Positions 1 through 12,865 of a stretch of 64,000 nucleotides of DNA are shown piece by piece. Within the stretch, counting starts at the first letter, position 1. The number at the start of each line of letters is the position of its first letter. Source of the stretch: Sphagnum magellanicum. Its lineage: Eukaryota; Streptophyta; Sphagnopsida; Sphagnales; Sphagnaceae. The notes beneath the pieces were generated by a model. The model did no database searches. It was not told the DNA's origin and worked only from the letters and a program-made list of their open reading frames with translations. The stretch covers positions 13,314,041 to 13,378,040 of the forward strand of contig CM038917.1 in NCBI GenBank assembly GCA_021904315.1. The letters run 5' to 3'. The translations under genes were made by a program, and so were the position numbers.

Positions 1-1000
1 GTTTTTCTTCCTTGTCTTGTTTGGGTTTTTCTTTCTCTCTTTTGTTATTCCTCTTCCTTCTTGGTTCTGTTGGGGTTCTCTTTTAGGCAGCATCAATGCT
101 GAGTTTCCTGGTCATGGCCTCCCATGACAGAAACTTACATTGCATAATGTATGACAGTAACCTCCACCTACTGCTGGCAGGTGATGGAGTCAATAGTTAT
201 GTTACAGTAGCTGGTTGATACTATACACGCTGCTGATTAAAGTCTCTGAACATGAGTGTGACTCTTGTAGTTGTTGAAACTGCTCCTCAGTTTTGGTGTG
301 GTTTTTGTTTTCTTTGTTCATGAGGTTGGGGTTTCCATTTCATGTTCATTGTTTGCTGATATGTTTTCAGATCTGAAATGTCTATAGCATTTTTATAAGA
401 AATTTTCATTCTATTGGTTCTTAGTGCATGTTTTCTTCTTTGTTTTGTTTTCCCCTGTTGTGGGTTCCTAACTTCATGTTTGATCTTTATCCTGCTTTGG
501 CTTCATTTTTGGCCTCCTGCTGCCTGCTTGTTCTCTTCACTTCTTTTACCTATGTTGTTGGTCTCCTGTTTCTAAGTTTACTATGGTGTTGGCCTTTTGT
601 TTCCAGAGCATATGTACTGAACTATACAAGTGACACCTTATCTAATGATCCAAGAGCATAAAGTGAATGTGAGATCAGCAAAAGACTCAGCAAAAGCTTG
701 GGAGTTGTACACACAATCTGCTTGTTTGTCCTATCCTTTTACTGTTGAAACATCAAAGTTATGCTATTGGTGTTTCTCTTCTGCACTGCCTGTGTGTACA
801 TCCAAGCTGCTACTTGCTAGCTCCTGCAGACACCTGTCATCAAATTTCTGCTGTTTTGTGGTTGGGTGGGCATTGAATGATGGATAGCAAAGGCATTGCT
901 GAGAAGTGAAATTAGTGGTGCTGGAAACATAATTCAGAGGTCTAGTAATAGACCTGGAGACCAACTTGGACTATTTTAATGAAGGAAAATAAGGTGTGTA
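1..1000. other. Unassigned, less AT-rich flank
   Basis: This stretch is pyrimidine-rich at its left end and visibly less AT-rich than the DNA from 1 to 13 kb that follows. Its short open frames (for example 428-661 and 630-887) match no family I recognise and lack clear splice context. The base composition resembles that around the three recognised genes, so it could be the UTR or an intron of a gene lying to the left. That is inference only. Confidence 0.3.
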
Positions 1001-1600
1001 TCATGTAGGAGGAATTTAGGGCAAACATTATCTTAAGCCTAAACATTTGTAAATCACAAGGTGGTATACCTAGAAGAGGCATCTTATGCCTACTTTATAT
1101 GGGTAAGAATAATCACACATTGAACATTTTCATCAAAGGTAAGGTTAATGATCATGTATAAGCTTTTAGATCAAGTTTTAGCTTGGGACTCAAATGCCAA
1201 ATTGAGGAAGGAAATTGGAAGTATTTGGTGGTGTTCAACATCAGGTAGTAAGCTTAGGTATACCCATAATAAATCTCTACCTTGCCATCATGTTTGAGCT
1301 GAACATTGTACATCTTTGAGGAGATTATATCCTTGGTATTCACCAAAGGATAATGTTATTTAATGGTTGCTTTCCGTTCACTCCAACTTATTGAGAATAA
1401 GTTTGAACCTTAATATGTCAATTAAATGTGCATGTTCCATGTGGAGGGAAAACAAATGGCTTTGTGCTATTTTGCACTATTTTAATGATGATCAATCGAG
1501 ATAAGGTCAAAACAATAATAGACTTGAAATTCATTTAAGTAAATTTTTTTTAAAAAAAATAATCAGTTATCAAACATTGGTAATCCAATTATCATATAGA

Positions 1601-1735
1601 CTAGTGTGAACCTGGTGCATAATGCACCCGTCGAGTAATAACTGTCACAAAAAACAAAACCCATCAAAAAAAAAAAAAAAAAAGTTCGGGCAGTTTAACT
1701 GACACAGAAAACAAAACCCATTAAATTTTTATTTT

Positions 1736-1768
<33 letters not shown>

Positions 1769-1853
1769 GGTCCGTGCTGGCCCGAGCAGTGCCCAAAAAC
1801 TGCCCGGACAGACAGACAGATAGACAGACACTGTAACTTTAATATCATATAGA
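1601..1853 (-). mobile_element. Short non-autonomous Helitron (copy 1)
   Basis: Read on the minus strand, the element starts with TC (after A, at 1853-1852) in TCTATATGATATTAAAG. It ends with a short palindrome, GGTGCATTATGCACC, then 9 nt, then CTAG at 1604-1601, followed by T. A 5' TC, a 3' hairpin about 10 nt before CTRR, and insertion between A and T are the hallmarks of Helitrons. Near the 5' end is a GTCTGTCTGTC run and a GGGCAGT/ACTGCCC inverted repeat. Internally there are about two copies of a unit containing TGTCAGTTAAACTGCCCG joined to an oligo-T stretch. It has no coding capacity and must have been moved by proteins of another element. The same ends and internal units occur at 50644-51117. 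Confidence 0.85.
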
Positions 1854-4800
1854 TTGGTCAAAAATTATTGTCATTATTTTTAGAATATGAAGTATAATTT
1901 TCACTTATTGAAACATTAACATTTTTGGCACTCATAATGTCCTTTTTGACACCTTTCATTATGTCAAAAATAATTTTTTGGTCTTGTTAACATCCCCCAA
2001 TGTTTTTCTTACCATGTTGGCCAATGATCATTAGTTTAAAAACATATTAAATATAAAATGTGTTTACCTCTAATGTTTGTAACATCCACTAAGAATTTCT
2101 TAATGCCCTTGGTGTTTTCCAACATCATATCTAACATCTTCAACCCTCAATGTTTTGGTGCCACCTATTGCCCAAAAGAAAAAAATTCATGTATAACTTA
2201 TGCCCCAAGTGTTTTCAATGTGCTTTTTTAGCACCTTGTTATTGTTTGTTGACATTTTGTTGTTCCTTGATGACACTCTTGTCTCTTAGTTATTCCTCAT
2301 TTTGTGTCATCAATGACATTGGTTGAGTGTGTTATTGTTGCTGACCAAGCACAAATCATCCTCAAACCAAAACACCCCATCATTTGAGTCAAATGTATGT
2401 TGAATTGGGAAGCAAGATTTGTTTCATCTCATTTGTGTTCTTCTTAGGATTCAACATCTTCAATGCATGTTTTTGAGGGCATGAAATTAACTTCATTTTC
2501 ATCCATGACTTTTCACTAATAGTAAGCTCAAAAACATTATTAATACATTTTGCAACAACTACGACACAAGAAAGAACACATATTGACAAATGAATGAACA
2601 CCTTGTTGATAATTATGGCAAGGGATGAATTGGAAGAGTCAATTTGTGTTGCATTTGACAATGGACATTAAATTATTCCAATTTGAAATTGAAGCATTGC
2701 AAACCTTGAAATTTTCATGCATTTTTAGGTTTGTGAAGGAAATAAAAAGATTGACTTTTGTCATCATTTCCATTATATCATGAATTTGTTTTAATGAAAG
2801 ATAAAAAAAACATGAAAAATTGACTAAATTTTTTTAAAAATTATGTTACTATGTGAATGTGCAAATGAACCAATGTAAACCAATATGTTTGTTCAATGAC
2901 ATTGGACATTTCTATAGAGCAATGGATGTTTAGAAATTCATATCAAGATTTGCATTCTAAACATAGGTTAATTTTAGTTCATAGAAAATGAATGAAAATC
3001 ATGGTGGTTGAAGGTTGATTTCAATGGTTAAGGTGAATTCATCTTTGATGAATCCATTTATGAAACCAACATAATTAACTAGATGCAAATTGCTTCTTGT
3101 TTATTTTGAAAAATATTTTTTGATTATGTAGATGTTTTACATTATGATACTTGTGTATATCAAGTTCTCTAAGATATGTTATGATTTCATGATTCATGTC
3201 GTTCATGTTTGTGACTTCCATTTTTCTATGATTTCATTATCTTAGTAACAATTGAACATCTATTATATGGTGATTAAGAATAAGATACAACCTTTAAGTA
3301 TTTATTGACACCTATTTTTTAATAAAAAAATATGATTGATGGATGGTAAGATTAAGTTTCCAAAACTTTTTTTACCAATGAGGGTTTAAATTGGCACATT
3401 GGAGCTTGGAGGAACATATGTTACCCACTTGATGGCAAATTTTATATCATGGATATTGTGGAATATGGTTTTAATAACAATAAATTATAGTCAATTATTT
3501 CACTTGAGATTATAATTGAATTTCTAATTCACCCACCCCCAAACATGTTTAAAATCTTTTAACTAATTATAGATTTTCTTAGGATTGCTTGTTTGTGCAA
3601 CATTCTAATTAGCAAGAAATAATGACCTTCAAGATGAAGATCAATTGCCCATAATTCAATCCTTTGAAGTTTGCACATTGTTTTGGAACTAGCATTCAAA
3701 CATTTGATTTACACATTTTGCAATTTATTTGAAATATGCAAAGCCTAATTTTTTCATAAGTGTTTGGATGTTGCCAATGACATGTGCATTTACCTTCATG
3801 TTGTTTAATGTTCATTGTGCAATTCAACACCATTTCCAAAATGAAACTGTTATAAGTTTATAAGATAAAAAACTATTCAATTACACTAAAATGGGAAACT
3901 CGTCTCTTGTTTTTCTTTTTTGTATCTTTGCATTTGTCGTGTGACATTTGAACCATTTGATACAAGCATTCATAAACCTAGTATCTCATAGATGACAATT
4001 GATTTATTAGGATTGTATTTGTGGATAACCTATTGTAATAAACATGGGATACAAAATTAACATTTGTGTACATTAGTGTGGGTTATGCCATTGAGCAAAT
4101 ATTGTAACATGGTATATATGTTTTTAAACCATAAAATCCAAATTCCCCTATAAACTTTATTGTATTGTCAATCACAAAAATGATTCAAAATTCAATAGTT
4201 TTTGCATTGTTTAAACGTCACAAAATCACCTCAATGGACAAAGAACCCAATTTGGTGTTTAATTTGGGAGATTTTAATGGGACAAAATATAAAATTACCT
4301 TATTAATAGTAGGATGATCATATCTTGGAATTCAAAATTCAATGATATTTAAAACTTTTATGTTACAATCACACTTGGTGTTAAAGATCTTAGTGGTAAG
4401 TCTCCTAATACAAAGATAACATTTCGAATTTCACATGCCACACATTTAACCCTATCATTAACTATGATGGTAACTAGCTTTATAAATGACCATTCATACA
4501 TGTAATGCCAAGATACTATTAATGCCTACATCTAAAGTAGACTTTAAACATTTTTTTCATTATCATTCAAACTTTTTGGGGGTAGTTTTTGGTAGGTATC
4601 CATGTGAAAAGTTGTCAAATCCAAGAGACCTTAGGTAAATAGGTAGGTGAGTGGGTGAGTAGCAAGGAAGGTATATAGAATTTAATATTAAAGATAAAAT
4701 TTAAAGAACCTAAAGATAGAGGAGGGCTACTTAAACATGGACTTTAGGAGAACCAGGGAAAAAACATTTTGTTATCTTAACATTGATTGAAAACCCTTTT

Positions 4801-6600
4801 TTATGGGTTACCACCTAAGATTGTGTTTTGTTGTAAGGTCAATGGTTTTTGAAATTTTGATTTTAAATTAACACTCAATTAACATCAACTTAATATTGAC
4901 TTAACATTGTGTGCCACCCAAGATTCCATTGGGATTTTATATTAGTTAACATTCTTGATGTGAATGCAATAAAAAAAACTTGTCTTTTTTGACATCAACT
5001 TAACATTAATTATGATTGCAACATAAGAGGAAGGCTAAAAACAAGCATATCATGGGAATATATTTATACATTTATATACAATGGAACAACCTTCCATTAT
5101 GTTGCCTAAAATCAAAACATTAATTATAATAAACATATGGAACACATGATGAAAACTAACAACATAATTCAACTTATTATGCACAAACTAAGTTTCCATG
5201 CAACTTTTTTATATGGGCACGTTGGGTGGTGCACAATTTAACAATGTAACATGTGTTCATCATTTTTGTACAACACAAATATCTTAAGTTACATTTTGTG
5301 CATCTTATATCTTATAACATGGGTTTGGAAATGCATTAATATGAACAAGATTTACATTATTATGGGGCGATTATCAAAAACTACATCCTTATTGGATATT
5401 AAGGTGGTTATTAGGTTTGATAATTGTAATTTTCAAAAAATCAAAAACCAAATTATGATATATAGCCATGATTACCATTCTTTTTGAAAATGTCAAATAA
5501 TTGTTTAAATAATTGTTGATTTTTTCAAAAAACCTAAAGGTTTTCAAAGGTTTTGAAATAATAAGAACCAATGGTTTGTGGATTTTTATTTTCTTCAAAT
5601 ACCTTCATCACGATTTAGTAATGGAAATCATGCAAAAATCGTTCATTCATAATTCATACATTTTGTGCACTAATATCATGCATTGAAAACACATTTGATG
5701 CCTGGATTTATAGGAAGATGTGAAATTTGTGTGACATTCATTCATTCATAAGTTCGTATTTCATTTGTCAACACATTTATCTATGTGTTAAATGTGTTTT
5801 CAATGAATGATATTTGTGTGTGAAATGTATAAACCTATGAATAACTAAACTTCACACAATTTTCATTATTAATTCTTCACATGTTAAATTTTTGTGTTGA
5901 ATGAACAATTATTTTAAAAATTAAATAACCACCCCCACATTGGTTTACACGTGTTTTGGCTAATTAATTACCATTAGCCAATTTTAGGGTTCATTGTTGG
6001 TACTTTTAAAAATATGTTTTTAGTACATATTTGCATAAGTTGTTATTGCATTGGGAGGGTGAAAGAAACGGAGGAACTACAAAAAGTGGAGGGTGGAAAC
6101 ATTTTTTTCCTAATAACAACTTAATAAATATGAGGGAAAGGACATATTTCAACAAATAGATTTTTTTTTGAGATAAAAATATCTTGATGGTATTGTTCAA
6201 AGATAAAATCATTTTCAACTATTTCTTACAATAATGGTTTTTTCTTCTTTTGTTTATCCTTCTTAATGACATGCCAAATAAAAAGACCAACTTTAATAAT
6301 GGCTTTCCAAGCACTTTAAAATACCTTGGAACATGAATAAAAACTACCATGTCTACTAATACATCTTTTAAATCAAAAAAATAAAATGATGAAAATATGA
6401 AAGATATCCAAGGATTGTCTAAAATAGGTGAATATTGGGGCTCGAACTCTTGTTTTCCTTTCGTTTAACAAGGTTGAAAATTTCTCCATAAAATACTTGT
6501 TACCATGTGAACATAAAATAAAAGGGATCCCCCTTCCCCCGCCCCCCCCGCCCCAATGAGTTCAAAAATTTAAAAGGTTTCCTAAGAAAAACTTATGGCT
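1854..6600. other. AT-rich intergenic DNA, no gene seen
   Basis: This is very AT-rich sequence with scattered short repeats and no frame that I can tie to a protein family. The short open frames here (for example 2389-2661, 5251-5487, 6006-6218) are rich in Asn, Lys, Ile and Leu, as expected for chance translation of AT-rich DNA. A C-rich homopolymer stretch lies at 6530-6554. It is probably decayed transposon sequence. Confidence 0.5.
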
Positions 6601-6729
6601 TAATTGTCAAAAAAACAATGTTTTGGGTTGTTTCAACTTGCTCTTTGCAAAGCTCATAGTGTGGGTCTTCACCTAACTTTGATAATTGTGCTCCAATTGG
6701 CAAACCTTTGTTAAGTGCAAAACATTGTG

Positions 6730-7300
6730 TTAAATATGCCTTGTTAAAAGGCATTTAGTTAATTCATCGAATCTTTTTTGGATAAGAGATTTCATCAACT
6801 TAGAAGTACTAAGGTCCTTCTTATGAACACATAACTTATGACCTCTTTTCAAAGTGTATCCAAAAAAGGGCATGATGTTAAGACCACATGGCTCTTTTCC
6901 TATTCCCATTCTCCCATGTCCCATTGGAGGTGTTTGATGAAACCTTCACCATAGAACCACAATTGGTCATCCAACAAGGGTGGGAAATAAGGACTTGGAA
7001 AATCAAGGATCCTTTCATTTTTTGGCCTTGGAAAGAATATAAACATATTGAAGCTTCATTAGTGAAAGATGTATGTTTATGTGCCCTATAAGGAAAAGGC
7101 ACAAGATATAAAGTCACAACAAAATTCTTGAACATAAACTGAGACAATAAAAACCTTTGAAATGTGATAGATCCAATGAAGTGGCAAATCTCTTGGAGGT
7201 AGATTCATGCACACCCAACTTCCTTCCACACAATTGGAAATCAAGTTTTTTAAGTTCCATGGGATTGCATTAATAATGCATACCCAACCCACCATGGTGT
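6730..7300 (-). pseudogene. LINE ORF2 C-terminal tail relic
   Basis: Minus-strand fragments around 6880-7150 (for example GSLIFQVLISHP...GTWENGN) resemble the region after the RT in plant LINE ORF2, where a GSxIWKxL block is followed by a WxxGNG block. They lie in the right order and strand relative to the RT blocks at 8.5-9.8 kb. The intervening 7707-8452 is a later insertion. The similarity is weak and judged by eye. Confidence 0.5.
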
Positions 7301-7706
7301 CTTTTGTTCATTTGACATCCAAGTCTTTAAGGGGATGCCATTTGTTTGTTGTTCAATTTCATAGATAGCAAACCCTTGTGCATCTTGTCATCCTACCAAA
7401 TCCTACATATGATGTTTAATTAAGAAATGCCCCATTTGAAGCAAGTATGGATGGGTTTCCAAAAAAAAGTCGATGCATCAACTTATGTTTCCAAAGCTCC
7501 ATTCAAGAAAAACCTTATTTGATGCGAATCCAAGTTTCTAAAATGAAATTCCATAATGTGTAAGGATATTTTTTGAACTTACGAGTGAACATAAACCAAC
7601 TATCATTTGAAGGAAAAGTTTTTTGGGTTTTGTCAACTTTGTGAGATTGGATCACCTTTCATTAAATCAAAAACTTCGATCATTCAAAGCCAAGTGAAAA
7701 GCCTTT

Positions 7707-8452
7707 TGTCACAGATGCCATTGCCATGGAATTCATTCATTTGGATTCTCATCCATGAGTTATAATAAATTTGTATCTAACTTTTAATTTAGTTTTAGTT
7801 CACTTTTAATTAACTTATAGTTAAGTTTTAATTCACTTCCATTTAACTCATACTTCACTTTTAGTTGATTCTTAGTTCCCTCTTAGTTAAGTCTTAGTTC
7901 ACTTTAAGTTAACTTTTAATTAAGTTCTAGTTAAATTTGATTTAATTCCTAGTTAACTCTCAGTTAAGTTGTCGTTAATTCTTAGTTAAGTCTTAGTTAA
8001 CTGTAATCAACTCCTAGTCCATTTTTAATTAAGTCCCAGATAACTTTTAATAAAGTTTTAGTTAATCCATAGTTAATTTTTAGTTAAAAATGTTTTCAAA
8101 AAACTTCTTTACTCGATGCACACATAGAAACCTCCTTGGAAACTTCCTTGAACTAGGTCCCCAAAGGATTATATATAGAAATAAGACTTTTCATTTCCTT
8201 TAGTATGTTCAACATCAATTTTAAACATGATCTTACACCATAGCCTTGTCATATTCTTTTCATATTCATGTTTATATATGTTCACATAATAAATATCCAT
8301 TTTCATGTTGGTTTTGCACATTTTGTGTTTTTGTTATGTTTTCTTGTGTTTCTTATTTTTAAATCACATAATCTTGTCTTGTTCCTTGTTTGAAAATTAG
8401 ACTTAGACCTTTCCTTTAACCTTTGTTCTTGTGAATCTTCATGTCCTTGACA
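7707..8452 (+). mobile_element. Solo LTR (family 1) inserted in the LINE
   Basis: The 746-bp element begins TGTCA and ends TGACA, a perfect terminal inverted repeat of the TG...CA type. It is flanked by a perfect 5-bp target duplication, CCTTT at 7702-7706 and at 8453-8457. The first half is a degenerate run of TTAGTTAA/TTAATTAAGT-type repeats. A TATATATAG tract near 8168 followed by ACTTTTCATTTCC looks like the LTR promoter, giving plus orientation. There is no primer-binding site or internal region, so this is a solo LTR left by recombination. A second copy lies at 24922-25597. Confidence 0.88.
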
Positions 8453-8499
8453 CCTTTGATTAAGAGTTTGTCAAGCAAAACTTCAGTTTGTGCTTGAGG

Positions 8500-9760
8500 T
8501 TCTAGGATGTTGAAATTGTTTTACTTTAAAAGTAAAGTTAACGAATCCCACCTCATTTTGGCCATATTGCAAAAAAATTCCACTCCAAATATTATTTTTG
8601 ATCAAACCATTAATTTGGTTACACATTTGAAGGTTGAATTTCAAGATGCCATGATGTACCAAATTGAAATTGAAAAAACTTGGTTCGTTGTCAAGGCTTT
8701 GCCTACCTTAATGATCTTCATTTTAGTTCAAAAAACAAGTTTTTCCTTGAGGTTAAGGAGGAGCTTATCAAAGTTGACTTCCCTTGGGAATATAAAACCC
8801 ATTTGTAAATCCAAGTATTGCACACCTTTGCCTTTTACAACCCATACAAGGCATTTTTTTATCCCCAAATGTAATATGTGGGTTTAGAAGATGTTTATGT
8901 AGTTGTAGGTTTATTCCAATTATTTTGGCATTTGCACCTATGTAAAAGAGGGTAAGGCCCCCCTACCCCTCACCCCCCTTGCCTTTTGGAAATTAACAAT
9001 TGAGCCCACAAGATAGAACATTGTGTCTTTTGCAAAATATTGATCCTCCTAGGAGCCTCCTAGGAACTTTAATCCTTCAATTCCATAGATTGGGTTGTTT
9101 AAAGCATAAGCCAAAACATCTGTGGCTAAGAAAAATAAGTAGGGTGAATGGGGCACCTTTAGCAAATTGATTTGGAAAGTTTGAATGGGGATCCAATCAA
9201 CTCCATTGTAAAAAGAGGAAGTACTTTGGATCCATGTCTCACTAAAGTTTAATTTTTGTAATGCCTTAAATAAAATGATCCATTATATGTGATTAAAAAC
9301 TTTTTCAAAGTCAAGAAGAAAAATGACTTGGTATTGACCACTTTTAGTGGCCCAATCCATGGATTCTTTCACCAAATATATATTATCAATTATGTGCCTC
9401 CCCCAACAAAACCAATTTGCATGGGTCTTACGCTAGTCTCAAGGAAAGTTTGTTGCTCGATAGATAAGACCTTTGTGATGGGGCACCAATTACCTATTTT
9501 GGAATGGTTTCTAGATTTGAAAATGAGTATGATCATTGTTAGATATAATTCATTAGGCACATTTCCCATTTCTTTGATGGTTTATATACTTTTATTGACA
9601 TGTTCAAAAATGTTATTTTGAAAAACTCTATTGGAATGCCATCAAAGCTTAGTGCTTTACCCTTTGGGAGGGACTTGATCACTTTTTGAACTTCCTCCAA
9701 AAAAATGTCTTTGCATATGGACACATTCATATTTGATGTGATTTTGGTGGGCACACTAAT
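8500..9760 (-). pseudogene. LINE ORF2 reverse transcriptase, broken
   Basis: This is the reverse transcriptase part of LINE ORF2, which in active elements copies the RNA at the nicked target. The N-terminal fingers motif PKGKA..DGIPIEFF sits near 9640-9690. It is followed by a palm block resembling FLLDFEKVF near 9300-9350, then SPYLFFLATDVLAYAL near 9110-9160, then YFAKDTMF near 9020-9045. FAKD replaces the FADD catalytic motif, so one catalytic aspartate is lost. After that comes a region resembling the K-L-x-W, ALxxNQVxxSSIWY block (8560-8760). Several in-frame stops and frameshifts separate the blocks. The closest recognisable relatives are plant Cin4/L1-type LINEs. Confidence 0.82.
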
Positions 9761-12149
9761 CCAACATTTTACACATGCTTGTTGGATGAGTTGGTTGTGT
9801 TGACATGCTTTATAAAACTTAACATATAAATTATGAATGTATGAAGGTAAATCTTTTTTTAGGCAAGGACCTTGTCCTTGTCCATAATTCCTTAATTATT
9901 GATTTCTTATGTTCTTCTTTGTATTTGGTAATCAAAAAAGATCTTGGAGTAGGTGTCCCCATAGTGGTGGCATGTGAAGGTATAATTCATGGAATGGAAA
10001 GCTAAGCCTTTTTTTAAAAATTCAACAAGACGAGTTTGAGAATTAGAAAGGATTATTTTGACTCACTCATTTGTGGGATATTTTTGCAATTCTACTTTAG
10101 TGAGGAATTGTTTTTGGAGTGGAAATGCAACAAGGTCCCATATTTTTTTCTCTTGGTTTTGGATAGTGCAACATTCCATTCATGAACTTGTTTCAAGGCC
10201 ACACTAAGGTAGTACATTACAAACTCCCTAGGGAAAAATAATGGGAACTAATATATAATGTAGTTTGGATCAAATGTCATTTTTTAGTTATTTTAACCAA
10301 TGTTAAAATTATATTTTATTATCATAGTATCAACATAAACATAATTATTCTTTAAAATGATATAAATTCTAAGTTTCTTTGAATGATAAAATTTTACATT
10401 TGTGTCGTGAAAATTATGGTAAAATGAATAATCATTATTCATTATGTTCATATATTTTCAACAAAAATTTTATCAACAATAAAAAAATAAAGTGAAAAAC
10501 ACACAACGATGATGTGAATTTTTTTAAATAAATAACATAAATCTAATGATTCATTATAATCATATTGAAATTTTGCCTGAGGAAATTTGTGATGTATACC
10601 TAGTTAAATGTTGATTTTCAATGAAGGCTTGCTTCCACCTTTCATACTCATTTTTGTTTAGGTGAAGTTCTTGAAGGATGATAATTTACACGTTGGATCC
10701 AAAATATATATTCAAGCACACAACTTTTTTTATTTAGAATAATTTCATCTTGAGCCAAAGCCCTTCACACTAGGGGATGTTAATGTGATGGGTTTAAAGA
10801 TCATTCAGATTAGATTAAGGGGTAATGAGGTTGATCAATCCCTTTGTTGCATTTAAATCTAATGAATGAAATGGGGACATTGAACACATGCATTAGTTTT
10901 TTAAGATGGGATTGAAGGGATTGAGGTGAAAAACTCACATTGGATTTCCATTTTTGTATCTAGTTTTCTCCCACATTGAAACCTAATTACTTCATGAAAA
11001 GGTTCTAAGTTAGTGTGGCATGGAGGACTAAATTGTCAAAGTTGTTTAGTTCATTGGCATTGAACCATTTAAGTTTGGATCTTTTCAAATTTTCACCATT
11101 GAGCTTTGTGGTTGGAGTGAAAAACAAGATTGTGCACTCATGGCTTACCATGATTGCATATTCATTCCATTGTCAAGCCCATTTGAGGTCATCCCACTCA
11201 TTGAAGTTTGTGGGAGATTTTATGATACTTTCTCTGGAGCCATTACAGCCATTGGAACACATTGTAGCACCAGAGGTTGGGTAGAGAATTTAGTCCATTC
11301 CAAGTCTTGTTATTCTTCTAGTTTAACATCTAGAGGGAGGTTAAGGAGGTCATTATGCTTGAGACAAAACATGACAAGTTTTTTACCTTCATCTTTAGTC
11401 AAGACTAACCATATTCTAACTTGATGGTCACCATTAGGAATCGTGAAGAGGCCCAAATTTGAGAAGAATGAATGGACAAGTTTGGTGGAATTTGTTTATC
11501 TTTTGTTCCTTTTTACACATGAGATAGGTTTTTTCTTTTCTTTTCTAAAATGCACTTTCAATGAACAACACATGACTTGATGGTGAATTTGTAGTAGGTT
11601 GTGCCACAAGGACTAATAGATCCATTAGGAAAGAGAATTGTGAGATTTTGGTTTAGGACCGTGTGATTTTTACACACCTTGAGCACGTTTAAAAAACAAA
11701 GTTAGAAATTCTAGTTCTTTTTTTATGACCTTTTTGCTATTTGTGAATAGCCATTTTTCTTCATTTTTTGGTTGCTTGTTCACAAGGGGAAATGAAGTTT
11801 TATTTTGAACTAAAAACTTTTAGTTCCCATGTAATGCTTTTAGTTTCTTGAAGGGGTTCTCATTTGTCCAAGTTATGTTCTTCTTCTTTTTGGTCTATAT
11901 TAATTCCAAATTATACCTTGTGGCCTTCATTGTGTTTCCTAGTGTCCACCGTTGTCATGTCTTCTTTATTTGGCCTTATGGACTAGAATGTATTGCTTCC
12001 CATGGGAAAAAAACAATGAGGTTACAAGTTGGTAGCATGAGACTTTGCAAATGAAGCCTCATTTTTTATTTCTTTCCAAAGGAATTCAAATCAACTCCAT
12101 CTCAACTATTGTGAACCACTTCATTCTTTGTGTTCATCACTCTTTAACA

Positions 12150-12620
12150 CCAAGTTGTTGGGCAGGCAGTCTACATCACATTTTGGGACCAAAGAGAACC
12201 CTTGCTTCCAGGTTGGGTAGTATGATGCACATGCTTTGGCATAATGTCTAAATTTGTGACATTTTTGACATTGGGTTGGGAGACCTAAGTATAAAATCCT
12301 TTGTCACATAGTTTCATCCTAAGCTACATTTACATCAATAGATGAAATGAAATGCTCCTTGCCAACCTCTTAATGTTTGTCATTTCTATAGTTACCATGA
12401 GTCTTGAAAAATGCTTTAAAGAGCTTTGACCATTGTCACCATGGGTCTTGCAAAATGCTTTAAAGAGCTTCGACCATTGTTACCGTAGGTCTTGCAAAAT
12501 GCTTGCAAGAGCTTCAACTTCCAACCCTTCTCCAATCTTACTTGCCAAATGGGTGATGTTGGCAACATTACAAAAGACATTTGGCAACTCAAGAAATTGG
12601 ACTTCAATGGATTGAGTCAA
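12150..12620 (-). pseudogene. LINE ORF1 relic with CCHC zinc knuckle
   Basis: On the minus strand at about 12200-12265 the frame reads CQKCHKFRHYAKAC, an exact CX2CX4HX4C zinc knuckle. It is followed by a second Cys-bearing stretch (PKCDVDC). Upstream (about 12500-12610) is a block reading ELPNVFCNVANITHLASKIG, which resembles the IGxPLxxD region of plant LINE ORF1/DUF4283 proteins. ORF1 proteins bind the element's RNA. A 44-bp tandem triplication (12394-12525) falls between these two blocks and disrupts the frame. Confidence 0.65.
12394..12525. repeat. 44-bp tandem repeat, about three copies
   Basis: Three consecutive copies of a 44-bp unit carry the core TCTTGCAAAATGCTTTAAAG and CGACCATTGT. 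They start at 12394, 12438 and 12482, and the third diverges at its end. The unit lies within the LINE ORF1 relic. Confidence 0.8.
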
Positions 12621-12671
12621 GAGAAACTCAACACCAAAAGTTCCAGCATTGGAGATAGATTGTCATCCTGA

Positions 12672-12865
12672 GGGCAGGCTGCCCTGAAATTTCTGGGCAT
12701 TTCCAGAATTTTTTGGATGAGCGGGCTAGGCTGCCCTGAAGCTTATGGACATACCCAGAAGTTGTTTTTTTGGGGGTGAGGAGGCAGTCTGCCCTGAAAC
12801 TTCTGGGCATTCTCAGAAAGTTTTTGGTGAGGGGGCAGTCTGCCCTGAAACTTTGCAATGTTGGC
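12672..12865. repeat. Tandem repeat with GGGCAG/CTGCCC units
   Basis: Four copies of a 51-58-bp unit with the core CTGCCCTGAAACTTCTGGGC start near 12679, 12731, 12789 and 12840. Each core is preceded by GGGC, so each copy can form a short hairpin (GGGCAG...CTGCCC). It abuts the 5' side of the LINE relic and is markedly more GC-rich than its surroundings. It may be LINE 5' UTR or part of another element. Confidence 0.7.

Larger units (their letters stand above)
6700..12650 (-). mobile_element. Decayed L1-type LINE retrotransposon
   Basis: Minus-strand conceptual translation, with many stops and frameshifts, gives the plant LINE order over about 5.9 kb. An ORF1 with a CCHC zinc knuckle lies near 12.2-12.3 kb, and a region long enough for the endonuclease lies at about 9.8-11.8 kb. 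Reverse transcriptase motifs run from about 9.7 down to 8.5 kb, and a C-terminal tail runs from about 7.5 to 6.7 kb. RT motifs seen in order are PKGKALSFDGIPIEFF (near 9650), a DFEKVF-like block (near 9310), VPHSPYLFFLATD (near 9140) and FAKD (near 9030). A solo LTR (7707-8452) interrupts the tail region. I could not define the two ends or a target-site duplication. The element cannot be active. Confidence 0.85.
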
